Below the pieces are notes generated by a model. That model searched no databases, was not told the origin of the DNA, and worked only from the letters and a program-made list of their open reading frames with translations. Positions 46,314 through 56,604 of a stretch of 64,000 nt of DNA are shown piece after piece. The position numbers were made by a program, and so were the translations under genes. This DNA is from Paraburkholderia sp. CNPSo 3272 (GTDB lineage: Bacteria > Pseudomonadota > Gammaproteobacteria > Burkholderiales > Burkholderiaceae): positions 248,001-312,000 of the forward strand of contig NZ_JAMBPQ010000004.1 in NCBI RefSeq assembly GCF_024206495.1. The letters run 5' to 3'. Within the stretch, counting starts at the first letter, position 1, and every line of letters begins with the position of its first letter.

Positions 46314-47906
46314 GTGCTCTCTACCGCCAACATCACCATGCAATTCGGGCCGAAGCCCTTGTTCGAGAACATCTCGGTCAAATTCGGCGAAGGCAACCGC
46401 TATGGCCTGATCGGCGCGAACGGTTGCGGCAAATCCACGTTCATGAAGATCCTCGGCGGCGATCTCGAACAAAGTTCGGGCAATGTCATCCTCGAGCCGA
46501 ACGTACGTCTGGGCAAGCTGCGCCAGGACCAGTTCGCCTACGAAGACGTGCGCGTGCTCGACGTCGTCATGATGGGCCACACCGAAATGTGGGCCGCGAT
46601 GAGCGAGCGCGACGCGATCTACGCGAACCCCGAAGCCACCGACGACGACTACATGCATGCCGCCGAACTCGAGGCGAAGTTCGCCGAGTACGACGGCTAC
46701 ACGGCCGAAGCGCGCGCGGGCGAACTGCTGCTCGGCATCGGTATCGGCACGGAATTCCACAACGGCCCGATGAGCGGCGTGGCGCCGGGCTGGAAGCTGC
46801 GCGTGCTGCTCGCGCAGGCGCTGTTCTCGAAGCCGGACGTGCTGCTGCTCGACGAACCGACCAACAACCTCGACATCAACTCGATCCGCTGGCTGGAAGA
46901 TGTTCTGAACGAGTACAACTCGACCATGATCATCATCTCCCACGATCGACACTTCCTGAACCAGGTCTGCACGCACATGGCGGACATGGACTACGGCACG
47001 CTGAAGGTCTGGCCGGGCAATTACGACGACTACATGCTGGCGTCGACGCAGGCGCGCGAGCGTCAGCAGGCCGCGAACCAGAAGGCGAAGGAGCGCGTGG
47101 CCGACCTGCAGGACTTCGTGCGCCGCTTCTCGGCGAACAAGTCGAAGGCACGCCAGGCCACCAGCCGCCTGAAGATGATCGACAAGATCAAGATCGAGGA
47201 CTTCAAGCCCTCGTCGCGCCAGAACCCGTTCATCCGCTTCGAATTCGAGAAGAAGCTGCACAACATCGTCGTGGTCGCGGAAGAGATCACGAAGACGTAC
47301 GAGCGCCGCATCTTCAACAAGCTCAGCATCAGCGTGCAGCCGGGCGAGCGCATCGCGATCATCGGCGAGAACGGCGCGGGCAAGACCACGCTGCTGCGCT
47401 CGCTGCTCGGCAACCTGGCCGTCGATAACGGCTCGGTAAAGTGGGCAGAGAACGCGAACGTCGGCTACATGCCGCAGGACACGTACGAAGAGTTCCCGGC
47501 CGACGTCACGCTGATGGACTGGATCGACCAGTACCGCCAGGAAGGCGACGACGAGCAGTCGGTGCGCGGCACGCTGGGCCGTCTGCTCTTCAATGCGGAC
47601 GACATCAGGAAGTCGGTCAAGGTACTGTCGGGCGGCGAGAAGGGCCGCATGATCTGGGGCAAGCTGATGCTCGGCCGCCACAACGTGCTGCTCATGGACG
47701 AACCCACGAACCACATGGACATGGAGTCGATCGAGTCGCTGCAGATCGCGCTCGAGAAGTTCGAAGGCACGCTCATTTTCGTCTCGCACGACCGCGAGTT
47801 CGTGAACGGCCTCGCCAACCGCATCATCGAGGTGAAAACCGATGGCACGGTCAAGGACTACAGCGGCAACTACGAGGACTTCCTGGTGAGCCAGGGGCTG
47901 CAGTGA
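46314..47906 (+). CDS. ABC-F ATPase, YbiT-like
   Basis: ABC-F protein without membrane parts, 530 residues, acting on the ribosome. Domain 1 has Walker [10 protein letters not shown], the shortened signature [17 protein letters not shown] and Walker [13 protein letters not shown] charged linker (about residues 240-310, AREQQ-type coiled coil) follows. Domain 2 has [21 protein letters not shown] and [11 protein letters not shown]. The altered first signature is normal for YbiT. The start is GTG at 46314 with a TAAAAT -10-like box about 40 bases upstream. No arm domain as in EttA is obvious. Confidence 0.9.
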   Translation: MLSTANITMQFGPKPLFENISVKFGEGNRYGLIGANGCGKSTFMKILGGDLEQSSGNVILEPNVRLGKLRQDQFAYEDVRVLDVVMMGHTEMWAAMSERDAIYANPEATDDDYMHAAELEAKFAEYDGYTAEARAGELLLGIGIGTEFHNGPMSGVAPGWKLRVLLAQALFSKPDVLLLDEPTNNLDINSIRWLEDVLNEYNSTMIIISHDRHFLNQVCTHMADMDYGTLKVWPGNYDDYMLASTQARERQQAANQKAKERVADLQDFVRRFSANKSKARQATSRLKMIDKIKIEDFKPSSRQNPFIRFEFEKKLHNIVVVAEEITKTYERRIFNKLSISVQPGERIAIIGENGAGKTTLLRSLLGNLAVDNGSVKWAENANVGYMPQDTYEEFPADVTLMDWIDQYRQEGDDEQSVRGTLGRLLFNADDIRKSVKVLSGGEKGRMIWGKLMLGRHNVLLMDEPTNHMDMESIESLQIALEKFEGTLIFVSHDREFVNGLANRIIEVKTDGTVKDYSGNYEDFLVSQGLQ

Positions 47907-47936
47907 GTTTCGGTCGCTGATCGAAGCGTGAAATGA

Positions 47937-47972
47937 AAACGGGCGGCGCGTGTGCGTCGCCCGTTTTGTTTT
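47937..47972 (+). terminator. Terminator after the ABC-F gene
   Basis: AACGGGCG near 47938-47945 pairs with CGCCCGTT near 47958-47965, followed by T-rich bases to 47972. It is about 30 bases past the stop. Confidence 0.8.
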
Positions 47973-48147
47973 TGGTCCGCGTGCCATAGCCCGCGGCGCG
48001 CCCGCTTTACGTATGCGTCAACCACGCTAGAATGCACTGTCGCGCGGCGAGCGCCGCGATGAAAAGCGCAAACGCAAACAGAGCTTTGCATGGGACGGCA
48101 GTAAGTGCTAAAGCGCAAGCTGCCATCGACAGACAGGAGACAAGTAG

Positions 48148-49581
48148 ATGAACGACTACCCGCAGTTCTACATCAACGGCCAGTGGGTCGCCCCGCACGG
48201 CAAAGGCACGATCGATGTGATCGACTCGGGCACCGAGGCGGTGATGGGCCGCATCCCCGAGGGGATCGAAGCGGATGCCGAAGCGGCCGTCGCCGCCGCG
48301 CGCGCCGCCTTCGACGGCTGGGCCGCTACGCCCGCCGCCGAGCGCGGGGCGTATCTGCAGAAAATAGCCGACAACCTCAAAGCCCGCACCGACGAACTCG
48401 CGCAGCTGATCGCAGGCGAAGTCGGCATGCCGCTCAAGCTCGCGCGAGCGATCCAGGTGGGCGGACCGGTCTACAACTGGGGCGCTTACGCGCAGCTCGC
48501 AAGCGAGTTCCAGTACGAGGAGCGCGTGGGCAATTCGCTCGTCGTGCGCGAACCGGTGGGCGTCGTCGCGGCCATCACGCCGTGGAACTATCCACTCAAC
48601 CAGATCACGCTCAAGGTCGCCGCCGCGCTCGCCGCCGGCTGCACCGTCGTGCTGAAGCCCTCTGAGGTCGCGCCGCTGAACGCATTCGTGCTCGCCGAGG
48701 CCATCCACGAAGCCGGCCTGCCCGCGGGCGTGTTCAATCTCGTGACGGGCTACGGTCCGGTGGTGGGCGAGGTGCTTGCGGGCCATGCGGACGTCGATAT
48801 GGTGTCGTTCACCGGCTCGACGCGCGCGGGCAAACGCGTGTCGGAAGTCGCGTCGGCCACGGTCAAGCGTGTCGCGCTGGAGCTGGGCGGAAAATCGGCC
48901 TCCGTCGTGCTCGACGACGCCGACTTCGCGGCCGCCGTGAAAGGCACGGTGGGCGCGTGCTTCCTAAACTCGGGGCAGACCTGCTCGGCTCACACGCGCC
49001 TGATCGTGCCGGAGTCGCGTTACGAAGAAGCACGCGAGCTCGCGAAGCAGGCCGCCGAGGCGTTCAAGGTGGGCGATCCGCGCGACGAGAAAGCGAAGCT
49101 CGGCCCGCTCGCCTCGAAAGTGCAGCAGGAGCGCGTGCTGCACTACATCGAGCGCGGCATGGCCGACGGCGCGGAGCTCGTGACAGGCGGCCCCGGCATG
49201 CCCGAAGGCGTGACGCAGGGCTTCTTCGTGAAGCCGACCGTGTTCGGCCGCGTGCCGCGCGACGCGGCCATCGCGCAGGAAGAGATCTTCGGCCCGGTGC
49301 TGACGATCCTCACGGCGAAGGACGAAGACGACGCCGTGGCCATCGCCAACGACTCGCTCTACGGCCTTGGCGGCGCGGTCTGGGCCGGCAGCGACGAGCG
49401 CGCAATGCGCGTGGCACGCCGTATCCGTACAGGCCAGATCGACATCAACGGCGGCGCCTGGAACATGGCCGCGCCCTTCGGCGGCTTCAAGCAATCGGGG
49501 CACGGCCGCGAAAACGGCGCGTATGGCCTCGAGGAGTACCTGGAATACAAGTCGATGCAGTTCAAGGTACCGAAGGGCTGA
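48148..49581 (+). CDS. Aldehyde dehydrogenase
   Basis: NAD(P)-dependent aldehyde dehydrogenase, 477 residues. The proton-relay and catalytic residues are present: Asn in ITPWNYPL, Lys in [10 protein letters not shown], Glu in [10 protein letters not shown] near residue 249, and the nucleophile Cys in [11 protein letters not shown] near 283. The C-terminal EIFGPVLTI and [15 protein letters not shown] are typical. Substrate is not defined; the sequence resembles broad-specificity members. AGGAGA precedes the ATG. It is transcribed alone and followed by a terminator. Confidence 0.93.
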   Translation: MNDYPQFYINGQWVAPHGKGTIDVIDSGTEAVMGRIPEGIEADAEAAVAAARAAFDGWAATPAAERGAYLQKIADNLKARTDELAQLIAGEVGMPLKLARAIQVGGPVYNWGAYAQLASEFQYEERVGNSLVVREPVGVVAAITPWNYPLNQITLKVAAALAAGCTVVLKPSEVAPLNAFVLAEAIHEAGLPAGVFNLVTGYGPVVGEVLAGHADVDMVSFTGSTRAGKRVSEVASATVKRVALELGGKSASVVLDDADFAAAVKGTVGACFLNSGQTCSAHTRLIVPESRYEEARELAKQAAEAFKVGDPRDEKAKLGPLASKVQQERVLHYIERGMADGAELVTGGPGMPEGVTQGFFVKPTVFGRVPRDAAIAQEEIFGPVLTILTAKDEDDAVAIANDSLYGLGGAVWAGSDERAMRVARRIRTGQIDINGGAWNMAAPFGGFKQSGHGRENGAYGLEEYLEYKSMQFKVPKG

Positions 49582-49639
49582 TGAGGCATCTCGTCGCGCG
49601 CTATCGCAAATCTTTTAATGCGACGTGTTGATGTGAGTC

Positions 49640-49676
49640 AAAAACGCGGGCTTCTTGACGGAAGTCCGCGTTTTTG
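49640..49676 (+). terminator. Terminator after aldehyde dehydrogenase
   Basis: AAAAACGCGGGCTTC (from 49640) pairs with GGAAGTCCGCGTTTTT around a short loop, with one mismatch, then T-rich bases. It lies 59 bases after the stop. Confidence 0.85.
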
Positions 49677-49746
49677 TTTGATGCATGTCAATGTCATATG
49701 TGGGGTAGGCGCGACCATAAGCGCTTTGTCATCGACAGAGCACAAC

Positions 49747-50937
49747 ATGTTTCCTGGCCACTCCTTCGCCCCCCTCCAGATTCGCGGTCGTCAACTCCTG
49801 CCCGTCGTGCAGGGCGGCATGGGTGTCGGCATATCGGCACACCGGCTTGCTGGCAGTGTCGCCCGTGAAGGCGCGCTTGGCACGATCGCGAGCATCGACC
49901 TGCGCCATCATCACAGCGATCTCATGGACCTGTGCCGCGCGGACCCGCGGCACGAAACGCTCGCTCGTGCGAACCTCATCGCGCTCGGCCGCGAAATCGC
50001 GGCGGCACGCAAGCTCGCAGGCGGCAACGGCATGATCGCCGTGAACGTCATGAAGGCGGTGAACGCCCACGCCGACTACGTGCGCACCGCCTGTGAGCAC
50101 GGCGCCGACGCCATCGTCATGGGCGCGGGCCTGCCGCTGGATCTGCCCGACCTCACGGCGGGCGTGGATATCGCGCTTGTGCCGATCCTGTCCGACGCGC
50201 GCGGCGTCGCGCTCGTGCTCAAGAAGTGGATGAAGAAGGGCCGCCTGCCCGACGCTATCGTGATCGAGCATCCTGCCTACGCGGGCGGCCATCTCGGCGT
50301 GACCGACATCGCCGACATGGGCAACGAGCGCTTCGCCTTCACGCAGATCTTCGAGGAACTCGAAGGCGTCTATGCCACGCTCGGCATTTCGCGGCGCGAC
50401 GTGCCGCTCGTCGTGGCGGGCGGCGTGAACAGCCACGAGGCCGTGCGCAAATGGCTCGAGGCTGGCGCGAACGGCGTGCAGGTCGGCACGCCGTTCGCGG
50501 TGACCGAGGAGGGCGACGCACACCCCGGGTTCAAGCGCGTGCTCGCCGACGCAAAGCCTGAAGACATCGTCGAATTCGTGAGCGTGACTGGCCTGCCCGC
50601 ACGCGCGGTGAAAACGCCGTGGCTCGAACGTTACTTGCGCAACGAGTCGCGCATTCGCACCAAGATCGGCTCGCTCAAGCTCGCTTGCCCAACCGGTCTC
50701 GAATGCCTGTCGGCCTGCGGGCTGCGCGACGGGATCGAGAAGTTCGGCCACTTCTGCATCGACACGCGGCTCGCCGCGGCGTTGCGTGGCGACGTCGCGA
50801 ACGGCCTGTTTTTCCGCGGCCGTGAAGCGTTGCCGTTCGGCAATGCGATCCGCAGCGTCCGCGACCTGCTGGAGTTGCTGCTGACCGGCGCTGCGCGACC
50901 TGCGGTCGCACAACGCGCAGCCTTCGCACTGGCTTGA
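49747..50937 (+). CDS. Nitronate monooxygenase (NPD/2-nitropropane dioxygenase family)
   Basis: FMN-dependent nitronate monooxygenase family, 396 residues. Binding parts are VVQGGMGVGISAHRLAG, the catalytic-His region IEHPAYAGGHLGVTD, and the phosphate-binding VVAGGVNSHEAVRKWLEAGA and VQVGTPFAVTEEGD. The C-terminal 80 residues contain cysteines (CPTGLECLSACGLRD, then FCIDTR) not usual in the smallest members. ATG 49747 gives the normal start; no strong Shine-Dalgarno is visible. The stop codon lies within an FNR-type palindrome belonging to the next gene's promoter. Confidence 0.87.
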   Translation: MFPGHSFAPLQIRGRQLLPVVQGGMGVGISAHRLAGSVAREGALGTIASIDLRHHHSDLMDLCRADPRHETLARANLIALGREIAAARKLAGGNGMIAVNVMKAVNAHADYVRTACEHGADAIVMGAGLPLDLPDLTAGVDIALVPILSDARGVALVLKKWMKKGRLPDAIVIEHPAYAGGHLGVTDIADMGNERFAFTQIFEELEGVYATLGISRRDVPLVVAGGVNSHEAVRKWLEAGANGVQVGTPFAVTEEGDAHPGFKRVLADAKPEDIVEFVSVTGLPARAVKTPWLERYLRNESRIRTKIGSLKLACPTGLECLSACGLRDGIEKFGHFCIDTRLAAALRGDVANGLFFRGREALPFGNAIRSVRDLLELLLTGAARPAVAQRAAFALA

Positions 50938-50975
50938 TACGTATCAAAACGGCGCCAGACCCCGTCTCTGACAAT
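50934..50975 (+). promoter_or_regulatory. ompW promoter with perfect FNR/ANR box
   Basis: TTGATACGTATCAA (50934-50947) matches the FNR/ANR consensus TTGAT-N4-ATCAA exactly and is a full palindrome. A -10-like GACAAT at 50970-50975 predicts a start near 50982, which places the box centre at about -41.5, the class II activator position. The ompW ATG is at 51019. Confidence 0.8.
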
Positions 50976-51018
50976 TTCCAGGCCTTCAAGGCTAGACCTA
51001 CAGACACGGGGATTAACG

Positions 51019-51663
51019 ATGTATAAAGCAATTAGAAAGGCAGCAGCAACTGCCGCGCTCACCATGGGCGCGGCCTTCCTCGCAGTGCCGGCCAGCGCGG
51101 CCGGTTCTCCCGACTCGGGCATTTACGCGGGTGACTGGCTCGTGCGCCTGCGCGCGATCGAGATCGCGCCGGACGCGCGCGGCAGCGGCACGCTCGGCGC
51201 GCTTGGCGCGGACGTGAACAACGCCATCGTGCCCGAGGTCGACTTCACCTACATGGCGACCAACAACATCGGCGTCGAACTGATTCTCGGCACGTCGCGC
51301 AACCAGGTGACGTCGAATATCGGTGCACTCGGCGGCGTGGGCGTGCTGCCGCCAACGCTGCTCCTGCAGTATCACTTCAACAACGCGGGCAGGGTGCGGC
51401 CGTACGTGGGCGCGGGTATCAACTACACGCTGTTCTACAACAACGGTCTGCACGCAGGCGGCCAGTCGGTTTCGATCGACAACCACAGCTGGGGTCCGGC
51501 GCTGCAGTTCGGCATCGACTTCCAGGTGACGAAGCGCATCTTCGTGAACGCGGATATCAAGAAGATCTGGATGCGCACCGACGCGTCGCTGGCCGGCACG
51601 TCTCTCGGCACGCTGCATATCGATCCGCTCGTGGTGGGTCTGGGCGTCGGCATGAAGTTCTGA
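51019..51663 (+). CDS. ompW: OmpW-family outer membrane protein
   Basis: Outer-membrane eight-stranded beta-barrel of the OmpW family, 214 residues. A signal peptide ends in VPASA before AGSPDSGIYAGDW. Barrel features include WLVRLRAIEIAPD, NNAIVPEVDFTYMATNNIGV, PTLLLQYHFNNAG, VRPYVGAGINYTLFY and the closing VVGLGVGMKF with a terminal Phe, the usual BAM recognition end. The gene has an FNR-type box at -41.5, so oxygen limitation probably induces it. Confidence 0.93.
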   Translation: MYKAIRKAAATAALTMGAAFLAVPASAAGSPDSGIYAGDWLVRLRAIEIAPDARGSGTLGALGADVNNAIVPEVDFTYMATNNIGVELILGTSRNQVTSNIGALGGVGVLPPTLLLQYHFNNAGRVRPYVGAGINYTLFYNNGLHAGGQSVSIDNHSWGPALQFGIDFQVTKRIFVNADIKKIWMRTDASLAGTSLGTLHIDPLVVGLGVGMKF

Positions 51664-51689
51664 TCGATCGCCTGACCACCGCTTTTTCT

Positions 51690-51714
51690 AACGCCGGCTC
51701 GCCCGGCGTTTTTT
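51690..51714 (+). terminator. Terminator after ompW
   Basis: AACGCCGG (51690-51697) pairs with CCGGCGTT (51703-51710) over a short loop and is followed by T. It ends 9 bases before the stop of the convergent DUF1289 gene and may serve both strands. Confidence 0.85.
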
Positions 51715-51722
51715 ATCCGCGT

Positions 51723-51926
51723 TCAGGCGCGATCTTTCTGGAAGCGCATGGCGGTGCCGTCGCGCTCGATGCGCTCCCACACGGCGCGCTTTTCTTCGTC
51801 GCTCAGAAAAACCCAGTTGGAGACTTCCACGGCGGTGCGCCCGCAACCCTTGCAGACGTCGTCGAAGAGTGTCGAGCACACACCGATGCACGGGCTGTCA
51901 GGGAGGTCGTGGAGATTGGATGCCAT
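51723..51926 (-). CDS. DUF1289 protein
   Basis: A 67-residue protein of the DUF1289 family. Conserved cysteines are in SPCIGVCSTL and CKGCGRT, followed by the invariant EVSNWVFLSDEEKRAVWERI. The four cysteines suggest metal or Fe-S binding, but no function is proved. It converges with ompW. Confidence 0.9.
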   Translation of the reverse strand: MASNLHDLPDSPCIGVCSTLFDDVCKGCGRTAVEVSNWVFLSDEEKRAVWERIERDGTAMRFQKDRA

Positions 51927-52388
51927 CGAAGAACCTTGGGGCGTGGCCGGGCGGCGCGCGCGCCGGCTCGGGTACGAAACGTCGCTATGTTAACCGATAC
52001 GGCGCGGGGCGGCCGTCCACAGCGCGAGGCGAACCGCGACGCGCGATGCGCGATGAATCGGCCACGCTGCTGCAAGGCGATAGCAAGGTGGAAGGCGGCG
52101 CTGCGCCGCGCCGGCAGCCGGGCGTCGCGCGCATGCGCCATCGAAGCGGTTTTTTGTGGACACGGCCCGTGAAACGGCTAAAATTGCGCGCGATTTGCCG
52201 TCCGCGCGCGGCTTGCCGGCTTTCCATGGGCCATGTTCCGTTTGCGCGACACGCCCGCGTTTTATTTCTTGCCGGGCGGGTTTGATGGTAGGTTCTGGGA
52301 AAGTCAGGGGAGCCGTGCGGGGGTGACAGGAAGCACGGCACGAGCGAGGCAGGCAGCCGGCAGGAGCCGGTCAGGATCGGAGAACGGG
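51927..52388. other. Intergenic region before potF
   Basis: 462 bases between divergent genes. I see no gene. A TAAAAT box near 52182-52187 next to an A/T-flanked palindromic run around 52184-52200 is a possible promoter for potF. Shadow frames crossing the area have no family features. Confidence 0.4.
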
Positions 52389-53489
52389 ATGAAGAAAGGG
52401 GTTGTGGCGCAACTGGCCGCGCTCGCACTGTGCGCGGCGCCGTGGATGACGTCGGTGGCGAAGGACACGCAGCTGAACGTGTACAACTGGTCCGATTACA
52501 TCGCCAAGGACACGATTCCGAACTTCACGAAGCAGACCGGCGTTCAGGTCAAGTACGACAACTACGACAGCGACGACACGCTCCAGGCCAAGCTGCTCGC
52601 TGGCAACTCGGGCTATGACATCGTCGTGCCGACCAGCAATTACGCGGGCAAGCAGATCGCCGCCGGCATTTTCGCGCCGCTCGACAAGTCGAAGATCCCC
52701 AACCTCAAGTACCTCGATCCGCAGCTGATGGCGCTCGTCGCCGGCGCGGATCCGGGCAACAAGTATGCGGTGCCCTGGGCGTACGGCACGACGGGTCTCG
52801 CCTATAACGTCACGAAGGCGCAGCAGATCCTCGGCAAGAATGTACCGCTCGACAACTGGGACATCCTCTTCAAGCCCGAAAACATCTCGAAGCTGAAGGC
52901 CTGCGGCGTGTCCGTGCTCGACGCGCCGGACCAGATGTTCGCGGCCGCGCTGCACTACATCGGCAAGGACCCGCTCTCGACGAACCCGGCCGACTATCGC
53001 GCCGCGCTCGCGATGATGAAGAAGATCCGCCCGTACATCACGCAGTTCAACTCGTCGGGCTACATCAACGACCTCGTGGGCGGCGACATCTGCTTCGCGT
53101 ACGGCTGGTCGGGCGACGTGGTGATCGCCAAGCACCGCGCCATCGATGCGAAGAAGCCATACAAGATCGAGTACTACATCCCGAAGGGCGGCGCGCCGAT
53201 CTGGTTTGACGTGATGACCATCCCGAAGGATGCGCAGCACAAGGAAGCCGCGCACGAGTGGATCAACTACATCGAGACGCCGCAGGTCCACGCGGCGATC
53301 ACGAACGCGGTCTACTACCCGAGCGCGAACGCGGAAGCGCGCAAGTACGTGGACAAGGACATCGCCAACGACCCGGCCGTGTACCCGCCGCCCGAAGTCC
53401 TGAAGACGCTGTTCCTGCTCAAGCCGCTGCCGCCTGAGATCCAGCGCCTGCAGACGCGTCTGTGGACCGAGTTCAAGTCGGGCCGCTGA
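52389..53489 (+). CDS. potF: Putrescine-type ABC binding protein
   Basis: Periplasmic polyamine-binding protein (PotF/PotD family), 366 residues. The signal peptide is MKKGVVAQLAALALCAAP...SVAK, then LNVYNWSDYIAKDTIPNF, the family start. Ligand-site elements include NYDSDDTLQAKLLAG, VPWAYGTTGLAYN, and CFAYGWSGDVVIAK, with acidic and aromatic positions that hold diamines. It heads the importer but is separated from potG by a terminator-like hairpin. Confidence 0.92.
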   Translation: MKKGVVAQLAALALCAAPWMTSVAKDTQLNVYNWSDYIAKDTIPNFTKQTGVQVKYDNYDSDDTLQAKLLAGNSGYDIVVPTSNYAGKQIAAGIFAPLDKSKIPNLKYLDPQLMALVAGADPGNKYAVPWAYGTTGLAYNVTKAQQILGKNVPLDNWDILFKPENISKLKACGVSVLDAPDQMFAAALHYIGKDPLSTNPADYRAALAMMKKIRPYITQFNSSGYINDLVGGDICFAYGWSGDVVIAKHRAIDAKKPYKIEYYIPKGGAPIWFDVMTIPKDAQHKEAAHEWINYIETPQVHAAITNAVYYPSANAEARKYVDKDIANDPAVYPPPEVLKTLFLLKPLPPEIQRLQTRLWTEFKSGR

Positions 53490-53532
53490 CCCGGCCGCAG
53501 TCGCGGTTGAAATTCGATCCCGTTTTACCCCG

Positions 53533-53564
53533 AGCCCTCGGCACGATGCCGGGGGCTTTGTTTG
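53533..53564 (+). terminator. Terminator-like hairpin between potF and potG
   Basis: AGCCCTCGGC (53533-53542) pairs with GCCGGGGGCT (53548-53557), with one T-G pair, around ACGAT, followed by TTTGTTTG. It starts 44 bases after the potF stop and 49 bases before potG. It may let the binding protein be made in excess over the ATPase and permeases. Confidence 0.75.
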
Positions 53565-53612
53565 TCAACCCCGTCCAGCATTCCCGCAGAAACAGGCAGG
53601 GCAGAGAGAATC

Positions 53613-54769
<1,157 letters not shown>

Positions 54770-54773
<4 letters not shown>

Positions 54774-55705
54774 GCGCGACGACTTTGCGCAACATCCTGA
54801 ACTGGCCGGCGAAGCGCTTCAACCTGACCGGGCGCACGGCCGTCGTGGCGGGCCCGTTCATCTGGCTCCTGCTGTTCTTCCTCGTCCCGTTCGTCCTGGT
54901 GGTGAAGATCAGCTTCGCCGACCAGCAACTCGGCATACCGCCGTACACGGAGCTGACATCGTTCGCGGATGGCGTCTGGCATATCGCGCTCGACTTCTCG
55001 CACTACGCGTTCCTGTTCCAGGACAGCCTGTACTTCGCGACCTACGTGAATTCGGTCGTGGTGGCGGCGATTTCCACGCTGCTATGCCTCATCATCGGCT
55101 ATCCGATGGCGTATTACATCGCGCGCTCGAACCCAGCCTCGCGCAACATCCTCATGATGGCCGTGATGCTGCCGTTCTGGACGTCGTTCCTTATCCGCGT
55201 GTACGCCTGGATCGGCATCCTGAAGAACAATGGACTGCTGAACAATTTCCTGATGTCGATCGGCATCATTCATTCGCCCATCGAGCTGTATCACACGAAC
55301 ACGGCGGTCTACATCGGCATGGTGTATTCGTATCTGCCGTTTCTCGTGATGCCGCTCTATGCGCACCTCGTGAAGATGGACCTCACGCTGCTCGAAGCGG
55401 CCTACGACCTCGGTGCGAAGCCGTGGCGCGCGTTCGTGGAGATCACGCTGCCGCTCTCGAAGAACGGCATCATCGCTGGGTGCCTGCTCGTGTTCATTCC
55501 GGCGGTGGGCGAGTACGTAATTCCTGAACTGCTCGGCGGCGCGAACACGCTGATGATCGGCCGCGTCATGTGGAACGAGTTCTTCGACAACGCCGACTGG
55601 CCGATGGCCTCCGCGGTGACCTGCGCGATGGTGCTGCTGCTGCTCGTGCCGATGGCGCTGTTCCAGCACTATCAGGCGAAGGAACTGGAGGGCCGCGGCA
55701 AATGA
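54770..55705 (+). CDS. potH: Polyamine ABC transporter permease PotH
   Basis: Membrane permease of the PotB/PotH family, 311 residues with six or seven hydrophobic segments. The EAA loop contacts the ATPase: EAAYDLGAKPWRAFVEITLP near residue 215. Other typical parts are PFWTSFLIRVYAWIGILKNN and PAVGEYVIPELLGG. The ATG overlaps the potG stop and the TGA overlaps potI, so the three are coupled. Confidence 0.93.
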
Positions 55706-56520
55706 AACCGAATCGCGTTCTGCAGTTCATCGCGCTCGGCCTCGGCTTCGCGTTCCTCTATATTCCGATCCTGAGCCTCGTCGTCTACTCGTTCAACGAG
55801 TCGCAACTCGTGACGGTGTGGACGCGCTTTTCCACGCGCTGGTATCAGGCGCTCATCACCGACGACGAGTTGATCACCGCCGCGTGGCTCTCGCTGCGCA
55901 TCGCGCTGATGACGGCGTTCGCCTCCGTGTTCATCGGCACGTGGGCGGGCTTCGTGCTCGCGCGCATGGGGCGCTTTCGCGGCTTCACGCTCTTCTCGGG
56001 CATGATCAACGCGCCGCTCGTGATTCCCGAAGTGATCCAGGGCATTTCGCTGCTGCTGCTCTTCGTGGAAATGGGCAAGCTGATCGGCTGGCCCGCGGGG
56101 CGCGGTGTGTTCACGATCTGGATCGGCCACGTCATGCTGTGCATTTCGTACGTCGCCATTATCGTGCAGTCGCGCGTGCGCGAGCTGAACCCGTCGCTCG
56201 AAGAGGCTGCACTTGACCTCGGCGCTACGCCGTTCAAGGTGTTCTTCCAGATCACGCTGCCGCTCATCTCGCAGGCGTTGGCCGCCGGCTGGCTGCTGTC
56301 GTTCACGCTGTCGATCGACGATCTGGTGCTCTCGGCGTTCCTCTCGGGCCCGGGCTCGACCACCTTGCCGCTCGTGGTGTTCTCGCGCGTACGCCTTGGC
56401 CTGAACCCGGAGATGAACGCGCTCGCGACGCTCTTCATTGCGGTCGTGACGGTGGGCGTGATTGCCGGCAACTACTTCATGCAGCGCGCGGAGCGCAAGC
56501 GGATGGCGATGGCGGTCTGA
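55702..56520 (+). CDS. potI: Polyamine ABC transporter permease PotI
   Basis: Second permease, PotC/PotI family, 272 residues with six membrane helices. EAA loop: EEAALDLGATPFKVFFQITL near residue 170. Also FLYIPILSLVVYSFNESQ and SIDDLVLSAFLSGPGSTTLP. The start overlaps potH by 4 bases. It ends the operon, ahead of a bidirectional hairpin. Confidence 0.93.
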   Translation: MKPNRVLQFIALGLGFAFLYIPILSLVVYSFNESQLVTVWTRFSTRWYQALITDDELITAAWLSLRIALMTAFASVFIGTWAGFVLARMGRFRGFTLFSGMINAPLVIPEVIQGISLLLLFVEMGKLIGWPAGRGVFTIWIGHVMLCISYVAIIVQSRVRELNPSLEEAALDLGATPFKVFFQITLPLISQALAAGWLLSFTLSIDDLVLSAFLSGPGSTTLPLVVFSRVRLGLNPEMNALATLFIAVVTVGVIAGNYFMQRAERKRMAMAV

Positions 56521-56550
56521 GCGCCGCCGCGCTTCGAAGCGCCTGCAAAG

Positions 56551-56590
56551 AACGGCGCGCGGGCAGTCATGTCCGCGCGCCGTTTGCTTT
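56551..56590. terminator. Bidirectional terminator between potI and chemoreceptor
   Basis: AACGGCGCGCGG (56551-56562) pairs with CCGCGCGCCGTT (56573-56584) over a 10-base loop, with T-rich bases after it on the plus strand and A-rich bases before it. The convergent genes end at 56520 and 56605. Confidence 0.8.
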
Positions 56591-56604
56591 ATTCGGCGCA
56601 GTCC

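Noticed and set aside
46314..47906. Degenerate first ABC signature in the ABC-F gene as a sign of decay
   Set aside because: The SGVAPGWK form is normal for YbiT proteins.
46050..47987. 645-residue open frame opposite the ABC-F gene
   Set aside because: Composition is His/Val/Arg/Asp-rich as expected from antisense codons; the plus-strand ABC-F protein has intact motifs.
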